From: Brugia malayi
Taxonomy: Eukaryota > Nematoda > Chromadorea > Rhabditida > Onchocercidae
NCBI RefSeq assembly: GCF_000002995.4
Contig: NW_025062479.1
Coordinates: 8,113,721 to 8,177,720, forward strand
Reading direction: 5' to 3'
Length of the DNA stretch: 64,000 nt
Position 1 is the first letter of the stretch. Each line of letters starts with the position of its first letter. Below the pieces are notes generated by a model. It saw only the letters and a list, made by a program, of their open reading frames with translations. It ran no database searches and was not told the DNA's origin. Below are positions 38,018 to 54,610 of this stretch, in pieces. Position numbers and translations under genes: made by a program.

Positions 38018-39677
38018 TCACAAATTTTTTACAATTTCAGAAACGAAACTGCAGGTTCTCTCCTGTGCTTCCTCTCCCGTTTTCAGCACTTCCTCATGCG
38101 TCACCATAACTGCATTCTCATGATCTAGGTTTGCTCTGCAAATTGCTTCATTTAATATTCCTTTTCTTACAAGGAAGCCTTCATTTAAAACCACTATTGT
38201 TAACAGACAAAAACTTTTGCCTTTGCTTTCAATGAGGTGAAATATTTGCTTAGATGAAACTTGCTGTTTATGATGACATATTATAGACACACATATTAGT
38301 AATAAGTGAACAGCCGAAAACTCGCATTCCCATTTGACATGCAACAACTACTTCATGGCATGTTGACATTCCTGAAAGAATATAATATCATTTACCTGCT
38401 TTAAAAGCTTCTAAATTACCTTTAAGATGAAAGGATAACATAGAAGACACCTACCAATAGCGTCTGTTCCTAACATCTTCAACATCCGTAACTCGGCAGG
38501 AGATTCAAATTGCGGACCTCCATTCATTGCATAAACACCTTCATGAATTCGTATCTTTTGCCGTCTAGCCACATCTATAGCTAATTTTCTAAAAAAGAGG
38601 TCTTTTTACATTCGTGTTTATATAACTGCATTTCATGGCAACAAACCTTTATATTGCAACATCTGTATAAAATGTGGCACAGTAAAAAGTATAAACTGAA
38701 AATGAAAATAAGGACCTGAGTTTCGGATCGTAAGCTTCATGAAGGGAAACAAAACGTTCGCCAAATCGTTGATCATGTAAACCAACAAAAGGTGAAAATC
38801 CAGCTAAGCCAGGGAAAAATATATGGTCTTTGATTATCATCAAGTCGCCCACTTTGAAATTTGAGTTCAACCCACCAGCTGCATTTGATACAATTAGTGT
38901 TTCCACTCCTAATAAATGTAGTATTCGTACTGGCATTGCACACTGCAAATATATCTGACGTCACATTTAAACTCTGCAAAGTTTTATTGTATAGAACTTG
39001 CATCTCCTATTTATTTTTTGGCTTTGCTTTTAAAAAATATCACTTCTCATTATTTTGAACACATTGAAATATGTTAAATTATACTTCAAGTTGCAGTTGT
39101 AAATTTACCATTTTAAATGATAATGAAATATATGACTAACCAGTGCCAAGTCCATTCCATATTCGTATGGATGAAATCTACCCTGCATACAAATAACATA
39201 TTTTTCGTTTATGTAGCCGAACACTAAATTACTTTTGTGGCCGATAACTGCAATTTTCTAGTAACTTTAACTTATTTCAAGCAAGTAAATCAAAAAACTA
39301 GTGAAAAATGGAAATGATTTAAATACTTCCATTTAAAATTTCTTACCATGTGAGATTGGGAAGCCAGGAATCTTGGTGTAGGATAATATTTCTGCTTGTT
39401 CAATAAAGTCTGCAATGCTGCCCAAACCAGAACCGCATATGATGCCTATCTTTGGTACCTCTTTCAGCTGTATTTGTTTCAGAATTGACTTTGCTATTTC
39501 AGACAGATCATCATAACTTTTTGGGCTACAAGACATTTAATAATAATTGATTGTTAGAAAACATACACTTATAGATTCCTCCCGTGAAATGTCCTGATAA
39601 ATAATCCTGGAACGTACATATTTAAGAACTTACTTAATAACCTTGCCGTTGTCATATAATTGCATAGATGTTGACAT
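38018..39677 (-). CDS. Purine nucleoside phosphorylase
   Basis: This enzyme cleaves inosine or guanosine with phosphate to the free base and ribose-1-phosphate in cytosolic purine salvage. Seven exons in phase: 39677-39634, 39525-39347, 39247-39141, 38942-38716, 38588-38455, 38371-38293 and 38135-38018, giving 295 residues, the usual size of the trimeric class. Active-site motifs are intact: GSGLG (46-50), VIGH (H78), QGRFHPYEYG (R98, H100, Y102, E103), SNAAGG (N130), GPQFESPAE (F213, E214), GMST (231-234), ITN (T255, N256) and THEEVL (H270, at the same spacing from the Asn as in the human enzyme). The exon 6 donor at 38292 (GTGTGT) restores that spacing. An in-phase alternative at 38277 would add five residues. 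The ATG follows TTTCAAAG by two bases. Confidence 0.97.
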
Positions 39678-42600
39678 TTCTTTGAAAATATAAAAGTCCG
39701 TTTATTCCTGAAAATCAAATCTTTATGAAGTGAACAAAAGACAGAGTTTTATGCGAAGTACCTATGCAGCGTTGAAAAACAAAAGGAAGAAAGGGCAATA
39801 ACATTGATCAGGAAATATAAATGACAAGATTCATTGGAAAAAGTTAACATGCTTACGTGGGAATAAATGATTCTAGACAGAATTCAAAAGAGCTAATAAG
39901 ACTACTTGCACAGTTAGATTACACCAAGATGTAAGCCAATTAAAAATTGCCATATAGTTCCGTAATATATGTCTCCAACTTACACTTTTTTCATTTTTTG
40001 TTGAATCATTCCCGCCTCTCATCAGATAATTCTAGGAGGCTCATGCACGAAAAAAGAAATCGCTCTAGTTTACTGACAGATAAACTTATGTTTGAGCATT
40101 TTAAATTTTCAGATTGTTTTCGACAATACGATATCACTCACCTACATCTTTAAATAAAAATATTAATGCAATAATGACACCAAAATAGTTTTCAAATCTT
40201 CCTCAAACAGCATTTAATTTGGGGCAGAAACTTTTGGGTAAGATATATTTGTAAGCTAATTTTGTTTGTAAAAATGTTTGTAAGCTAAAATTTCAACTGA
40301 AAATGGTGAAGATGTGCTCAAAAATGTCACAGCAGAAGGGCAAGAGTAAGCAATGTGACATGTATGCCCTTTATAACCAATTCTTAAAACTGGGCGCGTG
40401 AACCCAAACATTAATCGATCATTTACCATAATTACTTTCTTGTCCAATCATCGTCGCTTTAACCAATCACTTTTTACTCTGAAACTTCACTACCATTTTT
40501 GTGCTTTATTTGCTCATAAAACGTACTGCATGTATAGAAGCACTACATTCGATGCATAATCGTCCGTTCTGTTTCTTAATTCTAACTCATTTTTACTTCT
40601 TACTTGATTTAATGACAAATAAACAAATTCCCAGTATTTACTTTCAAAGGTTTGATCCTCTAAAGTTCATTTTTCGCACTTCTCCACCACTCTTTCTCAT
40701 TTATTATGACTGCAAAAAGTATTGATTGTTATTATGCATCATCGTCAGAATCACAGACATCATTCAGCCTTTCATGTATTTCTTTGAATAGAACGAAACG
40801 GTGAATTATGCCAAGCACAGCTATTGTAGATCTATTATTTCAAACCAATCTTTTTTCTTAGTTACCCTAAATATGTCCTTAAATTTTCATCTGCGAACTA
40901 ACCACACTATTTTTTCCTGGAATAGTATGCAGCAATGATGTTTATAAGTTCACTCAGGCATCGGTTCCATGCCAGCGATGTAATCAGCCTCCAGTAGACT
41001 TCCTTAATTTTTGTTTCTTCATATGAAATATTGAAAAATGGTGCGGAACAATCGGTTCGACGAAATTTTTACCGCACACCGTTACAGTCTGCAAGCTACA
41101 ATTGCTGTTACACTTTTCAGTATCATTTACTTCCTTGTTCTTCGCTAATTGTCCTCCCACTTCAAATAAATATAACTTTAATAGCTTTAATAAGCCTGAA
41201 ACTAAAGATTGTCGCTTGATGCTTTACAATGCGTTGCAAATGAAACTTTAGACACGTGACATTCGCGGATAACAATACTTGCAGTAAGCAATTATATTTT
41301 TTACACCTATTTTCCCGAATAATTTTCATATAGTATGTATCAGAATATAGTCCGAAAAATCATAGGTTTTTTTGCCTTGAAAGAAATGCTTTTTTAGAAT
41401 TATATTATATGGAATGAAGTGCATCAGTGAAAAAGCAATGAAAGGGAAAATGATGGAAAATTCTGTAACTTCTCGCATCTCAATCCAAATCTGCGTTTGT
41501 TGACTTGATGAAATTCAATTGATGAAATATCAATTGAATATTTTATATTCTTGAATCAAGCATTTTTTTGTTTTTGGACGTACAGCTATGTCGGAATAAA
41601 TTGTAAACTTTTTTTGAAACATATAAATTATTTCTCGGACATAAAGAACTGAGCAAACATCTTTCATCTTAACAAAATTTGTACAGTATTTATCGTCACT
41701 AACCGTCCCGAATGAAAAAAATCAAAGTACATTCAGTCACAGTATCCAAGGACATCTTCTCTCATCGCTGATTTTTTATGGCATGATCGATGAATATATT
41801 GAAATGCAAGTAGACAAAAAGTTTTAATACACACCATAATTTCAAAAATAAAACACAAACGATATATAAGTACAAGTTATAATTTTCCTACAGTGGCGGT
41901 TAATGAATATTAAATCCACGGTAGGAAATACAATATAAGCAATCTCATAAATAAAATAAAAGGGTTTCGTTGATCTCCGATAAACTTCGCTTATAAGGTT
42001 TTGCATAGACTGATCTTTTAACTCTACGATATTTACTATCGGTCTGTTTTTGCACTACAACCATAGAAACACTAGGAAAACGGATTCGCTATTTCTCCAT
42101 TTCCAAGAATTTGCTTACAACCACAATTTCAGGTTCTCATCCTTTCTGCGTAACGATGAAAACTAAGTGCTTATCATAATCAAACCGAAGTAATTAGATT
42201 TGAACTTGTAAAACAAATTTCTATGCATAATTATAAGTCTGTAAATATAAAACTGTTTCGCGGTAGTTATCTACACTAGCTAAAAATCTCTGGCGCTCAA
42301 ATGAAAGGAGATGAACGAAACATCATCGGTGATTTGAAACAGTGGCCCAAGTTTCATCCAGTAGATTATTCCTCGGCATATGGTCAGAGCTTTGCTCTCC
42401 TTATGTTCACTTATGACATTTTGTTGCCATATTTCTTATCATTAAAATTCACTTATGTGATTGCATGGAGCACACTGAGTAATACTGGAAATGCACTTCC
42501 ACGTTAATTACTGATGTTATTTTCGTACTCAAGGAACTTTGCTCGCACTGAGCATGACCATTTTTCGAAACATCTTCGACAAACTCCTCTTTTATCATTA

Positions 42601-43257
42601 ATTATATTGTTCCGAACCATCACAGGGTGTTTTTCCACGGTACCACAGCAAGCCCAGTACCGCACTCTTCCTGAGTAATTCTAAAAGATTATGCAAAAAC
42701 ATTTTCTGCTCTGATATATACATTAAACTGCGTTACCCGCAAATTATAATACCAAAAACCGAACTCCAAGTTGGACTATAGAGAACGAAAGAACTGAAGT
42801 TTTTTGTCTCCGAAAAAAGTTAAGGTCGCAGATGTGTTCTTGATTGGGTAGTAACAGACACTGACCAAAAGTAAATTATGTCAACAAAAACAAAGACTTT
42901 TCACTCCCATAAAGAATGAATAACACCAAAAAATCCTAATTCTAGTTAACTAAAATTAAAACGAAAGACTAAAAACATAGTCTTCACCAACAAAGTCAGA
43001 CGCCACTTCATTAAGAAACTGTTTTTTATTTAGGTAGTAATCATCCAATGATAGTTATATCTCACTTCGTTGTTTGTGTTTTCATCATTTAGTGAATAAT
43101 TTACCCGTCCAAAAATTGGTAAATCAATCTAACTGATGTTTTTCATCCTGAATGTACACTGTTAAGACATTGCCAAATTACCCTAACCAATTAAAAGAAA
43201 TCCTAAGGGCAGTAAGTAAGCATACAACAAAACCCACAGACTTCTATGCTAGCTTGC

Positions 43258-43315
<58 letters not shown>

Positions 43316-43528
43316 GTTAAGGATTTCTTATATTAGGAAGGAAAATAAGCAAGTGAAGGGCAGGAACAATAAAATTAGGAATACTGATAAATTCTGGATA
43401 TGAAAACAAAATAAAACGATATATAAAAAACAGTAAAGGATAACACCACAAAGTAATGCGGTCTTAATGTAAAACATAAACTAACTGGAACGATAGGATA
43501 TCTTAATTAGCTTTTCACATAACAAAAT
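39678..43528. other. Upstream region of the phosphorylase gene
   Basis: No gene supported. Open frames at about 42301 and 41031 (plus strand) show no motif. A TA/GA microsatellite lies at 43258-43313. The region includes the phosphorylase promoter and the 3' UTR of the RCC1 gene, which ends at 43529. Confidence 0.55.
43258..43313. repeat. Compound (TA)n(GA)n microsatellite
   Basis: About thirteen TA units run directly into about fourteen GA units. Such tracts are slippage-prone and can form unusual DNA structures. It lies some 220 bases beyond the stop codon of the RCC1-repeat gene. Confidence 0.95.
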
Positions 43529-46500
43529 TTATCGACAAACCTGGATAGAATTTTGAGATACTTGTAGACCATGAAAAGATGGATCAGCTTGCCAATTTTC
43601 CAAAATTTTCAGGAAATCAGATGAATTCAACGAACAAAGTACATCTGGTTTCGAAATCAAAAGTAGTGGAGCCAAGGCGCTTAATTTCTTATCCTTAATA
43701 ACACGATCACTAATAAGAAAAGTGTTCAGCAAATTCGATAAGGCCTTGGACTGAACCGTAAAATTTGGATGTTTGCATATCAAATCCCAGATAATATCAA
43801 TGAACGCAAAAAAACCGCTTCCTTCCTGCTCATTTTTATTATCTGCTGTTGCTTCTATTTCTGTGGACGGCAAATGAATAAGAATTTCAATAGCATGAAT
43901 GAGATCACCAGCCAATAAATGCATGTATATAGCAGGAAGACAGTACACTGGATTTCTAAGAAGCTCAGAAGAAATATCTGAGATCGCGTTTGAATCCATT
44001 TTTTTGACAAAATCGATAAAACTACGTTTTCTCACTTCGTCAAAACATAATTCTGAAATTTGAATAACTCACCTTAAACCTTACAACTAACGCTAAAAAA
44101 AAAAAAAACATTTCTTTATAACAATAATTTACACACGAAAAATTGAAACAGGGAAAGTAATGCAACTAAGAAAAACCTGTGAGCGAAAACGCAATCAAAG
44201 CTGGAAACTTTGTTGGTCGTGGTATGCAAGGACTATCACCGGTCACTTCAATTGTCTTCGAAGGACCTTTAGCAGTTTTGAATACAATTTTACGACTAAC
44301 TGATGAAGGAACGCCTGATTCAACACCCAAATGACCTTTATAATTTCTCCCCCAGACGTAAATAATGCCTTGAGAGGTTATGGCAGTCGTAAAATCGTAA
44401 CCTACAAAAAAATATATAATGTGTCTTTACAACTTCAGAAATAACATAGTTAAGGACAGAATACAAAGTGTCGCATACCACATGAAACGAAATCCCAAGC
44501 AGCAGATGGTTCAAACAGCTGATGTGGCTCTTCTTGCTCTTTCTTGTTACCATGACCCAGTTGCATATCCAAACTTTTACCCCATGTATAGAGATTTTTA
44601 TATTCGTTTATAACAGCTGAATGACTATAACCTGCGTCAATGTGTATTATTCTTCCCTGCACCTGAAGTTATGTAAAGTTACTCTTCAATTGCATTTCGA
44701 AAGGAAACTTATAAAAAAGCAACACCATTCAGTGAGAGACAAACCATATGTTCCAACTCGGTGACTGTTAAGTGGGAGTTACTGATTGCCAGTTTCGTCG
44801 AAGTACCTTTATCTGTTTCTACGCGCAATCTTCGTTTAACAAACATTTTCATCTTCAATGCTTGCGGATTAGCACCCCAGCAATAAATTTTCTGCCCTTC
44901 GGATACAGCTAAACAGTGGAAATATTTCGAAGCAATCATGAGAACTTTATTCGGCACAGGAACTGCCTCAGGTTCGAAACGCTTTTTTATTTCAGCACCG
45001 ACACCCAGCTGTCCATATGACCCGTTACCACAAGAATAAACAACGCCTGATTCCATCAAAAACAATGTATGTGCATATCCACAAGCAACTGAAATAACTC
45101 GCCCACTGAAACACATACTTATAAGTGTGCTTTCCGACATATTTTTTAAACAAAAACTTCATTTCTTTCAACTCTAAACTGAAAACCAAAACACTTGTTC
45201 CGAGTGTTAAAGTGAAACTGCAACAATTTAAAAAAAAAAAAAGTACGGATTCATATAAAAACTACCAATCAATTGTTGAACAATAAGTACAAATCTTAAA
45301 ACTTACTTCAAAGATTTCACCAAACTCGGAACCAGTTCGTCTGTGAATGAAGAGCGTGTATTAATTCCAAGTTGTCCATAAAACGACCAACCCCAAGTGA
45401 AAGCATATCCTTCTTCATTGATTAGTGCTGAATGATAATGTCCAGCACATACTGCACGAGCGCTCCCATAATTATCGACAATTTCCGCTGCCACTGTAAT
45501 CTCACTTGTATGACCGACACCACACTGACCAAATCTATAAATAACAGAATTCGTCACATTCAACGAAACTTTATTATGAGCTTAAAAACAGTAACAAGAA
45601 GTAAATCGGTTTTGTCAGCAAAAAAGAAAAAATTGCATATGAAAAATAAAATTTTATTGTCTAAAAAACCCCTGAATTTTAATATCAACATAATACTATT
45701 TCGAACCTATTTCGACCAAACGCATAGACTTTCCCATGTATAGTTAAGCAAAGCAAATGTTCGGTGCCGCAAGAAACGCTACAAATTCGAACAGGTAAAT
45801 CCAGCATACACAAACGAGATGCACGTTGTCCAAGAGATTTTTCACATTCCTTTGACTTTAATGGTCCTGGAGAAAATTCTCCCCAATAACCAATACCTTC
45901 CTCAGAAGTCACTACGGCAGTAAAGTTCGATCCACTTGAAATAATGCTATCCGCTTCAGAAGGAAAACGCTGCAACGAATTTTAATTATTGTTTGTTCTT
46001 AATATAGCTTAAATATATTTTAGTTAACTTTTAACCACGAATGTCCAAGAACAAATTTCACATTGACTATACTAAAATTTGTTATATTAAATATTAAAGT
46101 GTTAGTTACCAACACCAACAAACATTGTAATATAACAAGAGAAATTTAAATAGAAAAAAGTTTTTTTTAGAGAGCATTTGAAAAATATGAACTCAGCAAT
46201 GAAACAAGGATATGGTTCAGCATAGGAAAATAGTCTCTTTACATTAAAAACCTGAAAAACTTACAGTATTGTATGTTGCTTGCATCAGATGCAACAAAGA
46301 TATCACGTAGAGAACAGCTGCATTATTTTGATAACTGCAAGAAGAATATGACTTCGCAAATACATCTACTCAAATCAAACCTTCGAGCTATTAAGCTAAA
46401 ACAGAATTTTATAATCAAGCAAAGAAATCGGCTTTATCAAAAAATTACAAACCTTGTCACCTGTTCCACTCCAATCTTAGCAAAAGTAGTGAGATGTGAT

Positions 46501-49500
46501 ACAGATTTCAGGTGAGGTACAAATTCCGTCATACGCCGTAAAAGCATTTCACCAACCTCTTTGCTGCATGATTTCCAACAAAGAGATGACAAAATTTTCA
46601 CAATGAATGAACTACGAACTGCTGGCCAATCCTTTCTTGTTCTTGCTAGATATCTTCCCACAATCTCAGCTTTATCTAACGAATTATCAACAACTATAGT
46701 AACAGTCGTCCAAAAATCCGCTTCAAGCAATTGTTCCACGCCAGCGTAAACATCTTGATGTTGTATCAAAAATTCGCTGGAATTCCCTTTCGAAAAAACT
46801 TATAAGAGATCGAAAACTAGTCTTTGTTGTCATTATGAAAAATACAAATGAAGAAATTTATCATTAGTATAAAATACAAGAAGGTGGTAAACGCTGCAGT
46901 TCCAAAATCAAAAGACTTGCTTTAAAATGGTTTCGATCTTATCTCTGTCTTGAGGGAAGGCTTTATAACGAGCCATGCAAAGGTTGATCATGTGATGTCT
47001 GCCTTTTTCATTTGGATCTTCTGCACATATATCTCTCACCACTTCCACAAGTGCATGTTCAGAACTACTCTTCGTGCACCACTCTATTAAAGTGATAAGA
47101 TCCATCTGAAAAAGAATCACGTAAAAATCCTGGAAAATAATTCGTCGAGCCAATACTTAGTGTTCAAACTTCTATATTTGATATTTGCCAAGTTTGATCA
47201 ATAGATTTGAAAACGCATGCAATGATTTTGGCTAGTACTAATGTTTAGAATACTAGACCATAGAATAGCCGTTGACTCGACAAAGCCACTTACAAGTACT
47301 AAGTTTTAAAAAATCCCAACTGGAACTCAAGAAATAATTTGGAACAAATATCACTTTCCAGACCAAAAACCGCAAAAGTGCGTGTCATGTGCTTACAGAT
47401 GAATCAAGTGCAAGATTAATCAGTTTATTCAGAATGATTTCTTTGTCCGCAGAATTCTGAATAATAGGAATAGTATCGTCGAGGACATTTTGAACCAAAT
47501 CAGCGACATTTATTTCAAATGTTTCAGCTACTAACATGCAAATGTTATAACTGAAGTCGAGTTTCGCGACATAATCAACCAGAACCTCGCGTAAAGACCT
47601 AAAACGTTTTATCATCATTTCCACATGGAGCTCTCTAGAATTGTCATAACTACAAAAACACAAAATCCAGAAAGAATATAAATTAAATACTATATAAAAA
47701 TGTGGTTGCGAGATATAATAGCAAAGAAATAACTTGTTCGGATATAAAACGATAACATCATGTTCCGTTACAAGCAAACACGAAGGCAGAATATTCTCGC
47801 ATATAATCGGTATAAAACCCAATATCTTCTCACTTGAAAAATCAAGGATTTTTTCGTAAAAAATCTTTGCAGTACTGAACAAACCCTAAAATGGTACTTA
47901 AACTATAGAATCATATGAACAATAAAATCGAGACCGCACACCGCATACTGTTTGTGTTATGATGGCTAAAACGTCGCCTGAATTTAATATAACATTGCAA
48001 AACTAATCACATATGAAGAAACAAATTAATACAATACGTGAAAACTCACACCGAAGTGAACAGAAACACCATTACCAGAAACTTGATCAGTAATAGCAAA
48101 TACCACATGCGGAAGAATATGCACCTGCCACGTATTTTCAGGCACGGAGACAAAATTTTTCGCTATTTTCATATCGGCATCGTCGTAGAACTTAATAAAA
48201 TTATAAATAGTTCTTTTAATAAACAGTACTGTCATATATTATATACTGAGCTTTTACGATGGTAGACAGATAAACACTTGATAATATTAACAATTTCTGG
48301 AAAATTCGTGGCTTACCTTGACAACACAATCTTCAGTGTTAAGCACAGCAAGCAATCCATTGAAGGCGACACTGATCTGAGATGTTTTGTGATACTGTTC
48401 TCTTAAATCCCATGGTATAACCTGACCTAACGTTTCACGCAAGCTACGTCCATCAGTTTCCAGTGGCAATATCCACTGTTCACTGGTGAAACCGCTTACC
48501 TGAAGCAAACTTTATAAAAATAATAAGACAAATAACTGTCAGCATGACCGATATTAAATTAGGTGAATATCTGCCTGATGCACCCTTAATAAAAAATTTC
48601 AGAAAAGGAAAACAAACCAGTAAATGAACATCGCCTTTGCTTGTGTACAAAGCAATATTATGAATGCTTTCCGGTGCTCTTAACATTACGGATACTACCA
48701 TCATAGTTAAATCAATAATGAAAAGCTGTCCTGCCTATAAAAGAACACAAAATAAAAAAAAAAGATGAGTTTTGAAAAAATATAATAATAATACCTTATT
48801 TGCATATATTAAGTAAGGACGATTTGAATGATGACCACTGTAACAGAGTGCAGAAGTTGGTGTACACAAGCATCCTTCTTCCACACCATTAACTTCCAAA
48901 ATTGAAACGGAATCACTGGCCAAAATATCACATCTACCCCATGGCACGTCCTCAAAGAAGATACATGACCGAAGAATTTGAAAACCACCTGTACAAATAA
49001 AATCAGCACAGCTTTCCCCGTTGTAAAAAGTGATATTTATGTTAATTAAAAGAACGAAAACTTACCAGAATACACCGCAGCGGTACCAATAAAACGCTCC
49101 CCTTTAAAAGAATGAATGCTAGACCACTTGCATCAGGAAGAACGCATATGGCAGCAGCCTCGTTTACAGTTGAAGCAAATTTTTGTAAATGAGTAACACA
49201 GAGTTTGGCGCCACTGCTTCCAACGTCAGAATAAATTAGAACTCCACCTACACAAAAAACATTTATTATTTAATATGCAATAAAAGCAGACTTAATCAAA
49301 TGAAACAAAATTAATTGTTGAGAAGAAAGCAGTTCCCAGCTCACAAAGGCAAACAATTTTAAGACTCCCACGAATATTCAGTTCCCTTATTCTGTAATGT
49401 ATATTCGGAAAAAAGTCTACAAAGAAGCTATTATGACAAATGAACATTACGATTTACTAAATAAATATGACCTTATACTTACACTATGCGCATTCGTATT

Positions 49501-49793
49501 TAAAAAGATTTGCTCAATTTTGCAAAACAAATTCCAAATTTAAATGTATAAAAAGTATACTCAATTCTTACAAGCTTCAGTTAACAACAATTACCGAATA
49601 CAATTTTAGATTCTTATGCTACCACTAAATTCAAGTCGCCAGTAAAAACCTAAAATGACATGATTACCTCACCTTTAGAAGTTAATAAAGCAGCTAATGT
49701 GAAATTCAATTCCGCTAGGAATGACCAATCAATAATTCGCTCATTATCACCCAGTTCACATCCCCAATTTTCCCTTTTCCATTTGTAAGACAT
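43529..49793 (-). CDS. Large RCC1-repeat protein, GLO-4/Claret-like
   Basis: Seventeen exons: 49793-49673, 49247-49066, 48988-48795, 48734-48618, 48499-48317, 48190-48052, 47977-47940, 47885-47734, 47649-47397, 47105-46921, 46776-46461, 45969-45707, 45534-45307, 45105-44745, 44662-44479, 44401-44177 and 44052-43529. All other joints keep phase, but exon 2 needs one extra base (see the frameshift entry). Corrected length is about 1221 residues. The first 400 or so residues look beta-rich, perhaps a propeller. Residues 400-627 look helical. RCC1 repeats follow in exons 12-16 (GRNRFGQCGVGH, GWSFYGQLGI, GNGSYGQLGVG, WGRNYKGHLGV), then a helical C-terminus. RCC1 propellers often act as exchange factors or scaffolds for small GTPases. 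The architecture recalls nematode GLO-4 and fly Claret, which act with Rab32-like GTPases in lysosome-related organelle formation. That assignment is inference. Confidence 0.8.
49066..49247 (-). other. Exon 2 of the RCC1 gene with apparent one-base deletion
   Basis: The exon reads protein-like in one frame up to about 49110 (ending DASGLAFIL) and in a second frame from there to its end (KGERFIGTAAVYS, then GGFQILRSC in exon 3). The switch falls at a run of four T on the minus strand (plus-strand A's at 49106-49109). One additional T would restore a single frame and make the whole CDS a multiple of three. The cause is either a sequencing or assembly error or a real frameshift allele. Confidence 0.75.
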
Positions 49794-49811
49794 AACATTG
49801 GATGCCTGTAA
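49794..49811 (-). promoter_or_regulatory. Candidate trans-splice acceptor before the RCC1-gene ATG
   Basis: TGTTGTTACAG on the minus strand ends at 49806 and leaves a twelve-base leader before ATG 49793. No upstream exon was recognised. Confidence 0.5.
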
Positions 49812-52918
<3,107 letters not shown>

Positions 52919-54610
52919 ATTTGCAAAGTCTCAGTCTATTTATTTGTTTGACTGGAAGTACCAGACGAATAGTATTTGTTCACAGAAAAATTAAATACTA
53001 TCCTAATTATGGTGTCCAGAGGTTTTGATTGTTTTACAACTTATAATTTGACTTGAATTTCCAAAGTACCCCATTCTACATCAAGAGGTTGTCTTATTGA
53101 CCATACATGGCACTTATTGTATGTTGTTAGTCTGAAGGATTGTTTTACATCATGTGCTCTCCCAAGTGATTGAAGTAAAGTTGTCTTGGATTGTCAGTGT
53201 TTTCTCTTTACATATGTTTTGATATTGTTAAGTTGTTTTTATTAATGTTTACTGCTCACTTTTATTTATGGAACTTCAATTTCGATTTCTTTCGATATCG
53301 AATTGTGATAATAGATATAGTTTGTATTTCATAAAGTTAATTAGTTTTTACTTTTAAAGTGCTATAAATTTTTGAATGGACTTCCGCACTAAAAGAACAA
53401 TTTTGAGGTCTTCCGTTATGTATCAAGCAAACAGACAAAAAGATATGTTTTATCCAAGGCACAATAAAATGTCTAACGCAGAATTAAACTCAAGTAGGAC
53501 TCAGTTAATGTTAATGACATTGAGTGAAGTATAAGACTGGGGGGGGGGAGGGGGTTGACCATTTTTAATTCTATACTTTGTTAGGCTAATACAGTTATCA
53601 GTGTGTAATGTGGGGAGTTATCCGTCATAGTGCGGGATGCCGAAGTGCTGCTGAATTTGGCTAAGTTACAATGAAAATTAAATACACAGTGTTCAGTTAT
53701 GAGAAACTGCCATTGAATAACTGGTAAGAATTGAAAAATTTGATTGGGTTGAAAGGTTTGGAATTTGAAATTTAGCTAACTCGAATTTGTGTAATGTGGA
53801 AAATGAGATAGAGGTATTCTGGAGTTATCGGAGGTAGAGGATTAGTGAGGGAAGATTCTCTCAGGAGACGCGAAGTTATCGTTCTGGTGATTATACATTT
53901 TACTATATTCACAGCTAACTGAATAACATTATTTCTTCGATTAGAAGATGAAAAGCTGCTACGTGTGAAGATCTAGATATAAAGGAGTTTAGCCTTAATA
54001 CTAATGGTATGAATTAAAGTTATGCTGTGTCGCCACATAAAAATTTCTGTAGTGCATCAGTAATATTGTTTGGTATGGCTGAGCGAATCGTAAGTGAAAA
54101 CTGAATGATGAAGACGTTAGTTATCACAGTCTGAACGCATTGGAAGGATGCTATGTATACAGGTGCACTGTATACAACTTAAATGTATGTGTGTGTATGT
54201 TTGTGTGGAAAAGTTGGCGAAGATCATTTGATGTCGTCCATGAGGAAGAATAAATCACCACAGTCATTATGAATCTCATCGTAATCCGGAGCAAGCGAAT
54301 AATTCGTTATATCATCATCCAGGGTATAATGAAGTGGACTGAAGCTCACCTGCAATCTTTATTGGTCATAGAAGTTTCATTTATCTGCTATGATTGTTTC
54401 AAAGATCGAAAATGTAGCTATATTAGTTTTCAAGGTGCCGTATTTTTTTCGACTATATTATATATGGATAATAGCTTCTCAACTGTTGCCATTTCATTAA
54501 ACTTTCTGTGGGTTGTTTCGTCTCAACCTACGCAAGTATTCAGGTTGAAGAAAATTATAGGATGAAATATTTAACTAAGCTTAATTATTCCCTTGCAATA
54601 GGGAACATTT
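52919..54610. other. Intergenic region between proteasome and receptor genes
   Basis: 3' UTRs of two convergent genes. It contains a guanine run at about 53539-53554 (G9-A-G5) and a short TATG/TG-rich tract near 54184-54208. No gene supported. The frame at 54269-54565 has no motif. Confidence 0.55.
53539..53554 (+). repeat. Guanine homopolymer tract
   Basis: A run of about nine G, one A and five G stands out in otherwise AT-rich DNA, downstream of the proteasome gene. It has only two runs, too few for an intramolecular four-run quadruplex unless the long run is subdivided. Confidence 0.85.

Noticed and set aside
42301..42507. 68-codon plus-strand ORF
   Set aside because: No recognisable motif, no splice context and isolated in intergenic DNA.
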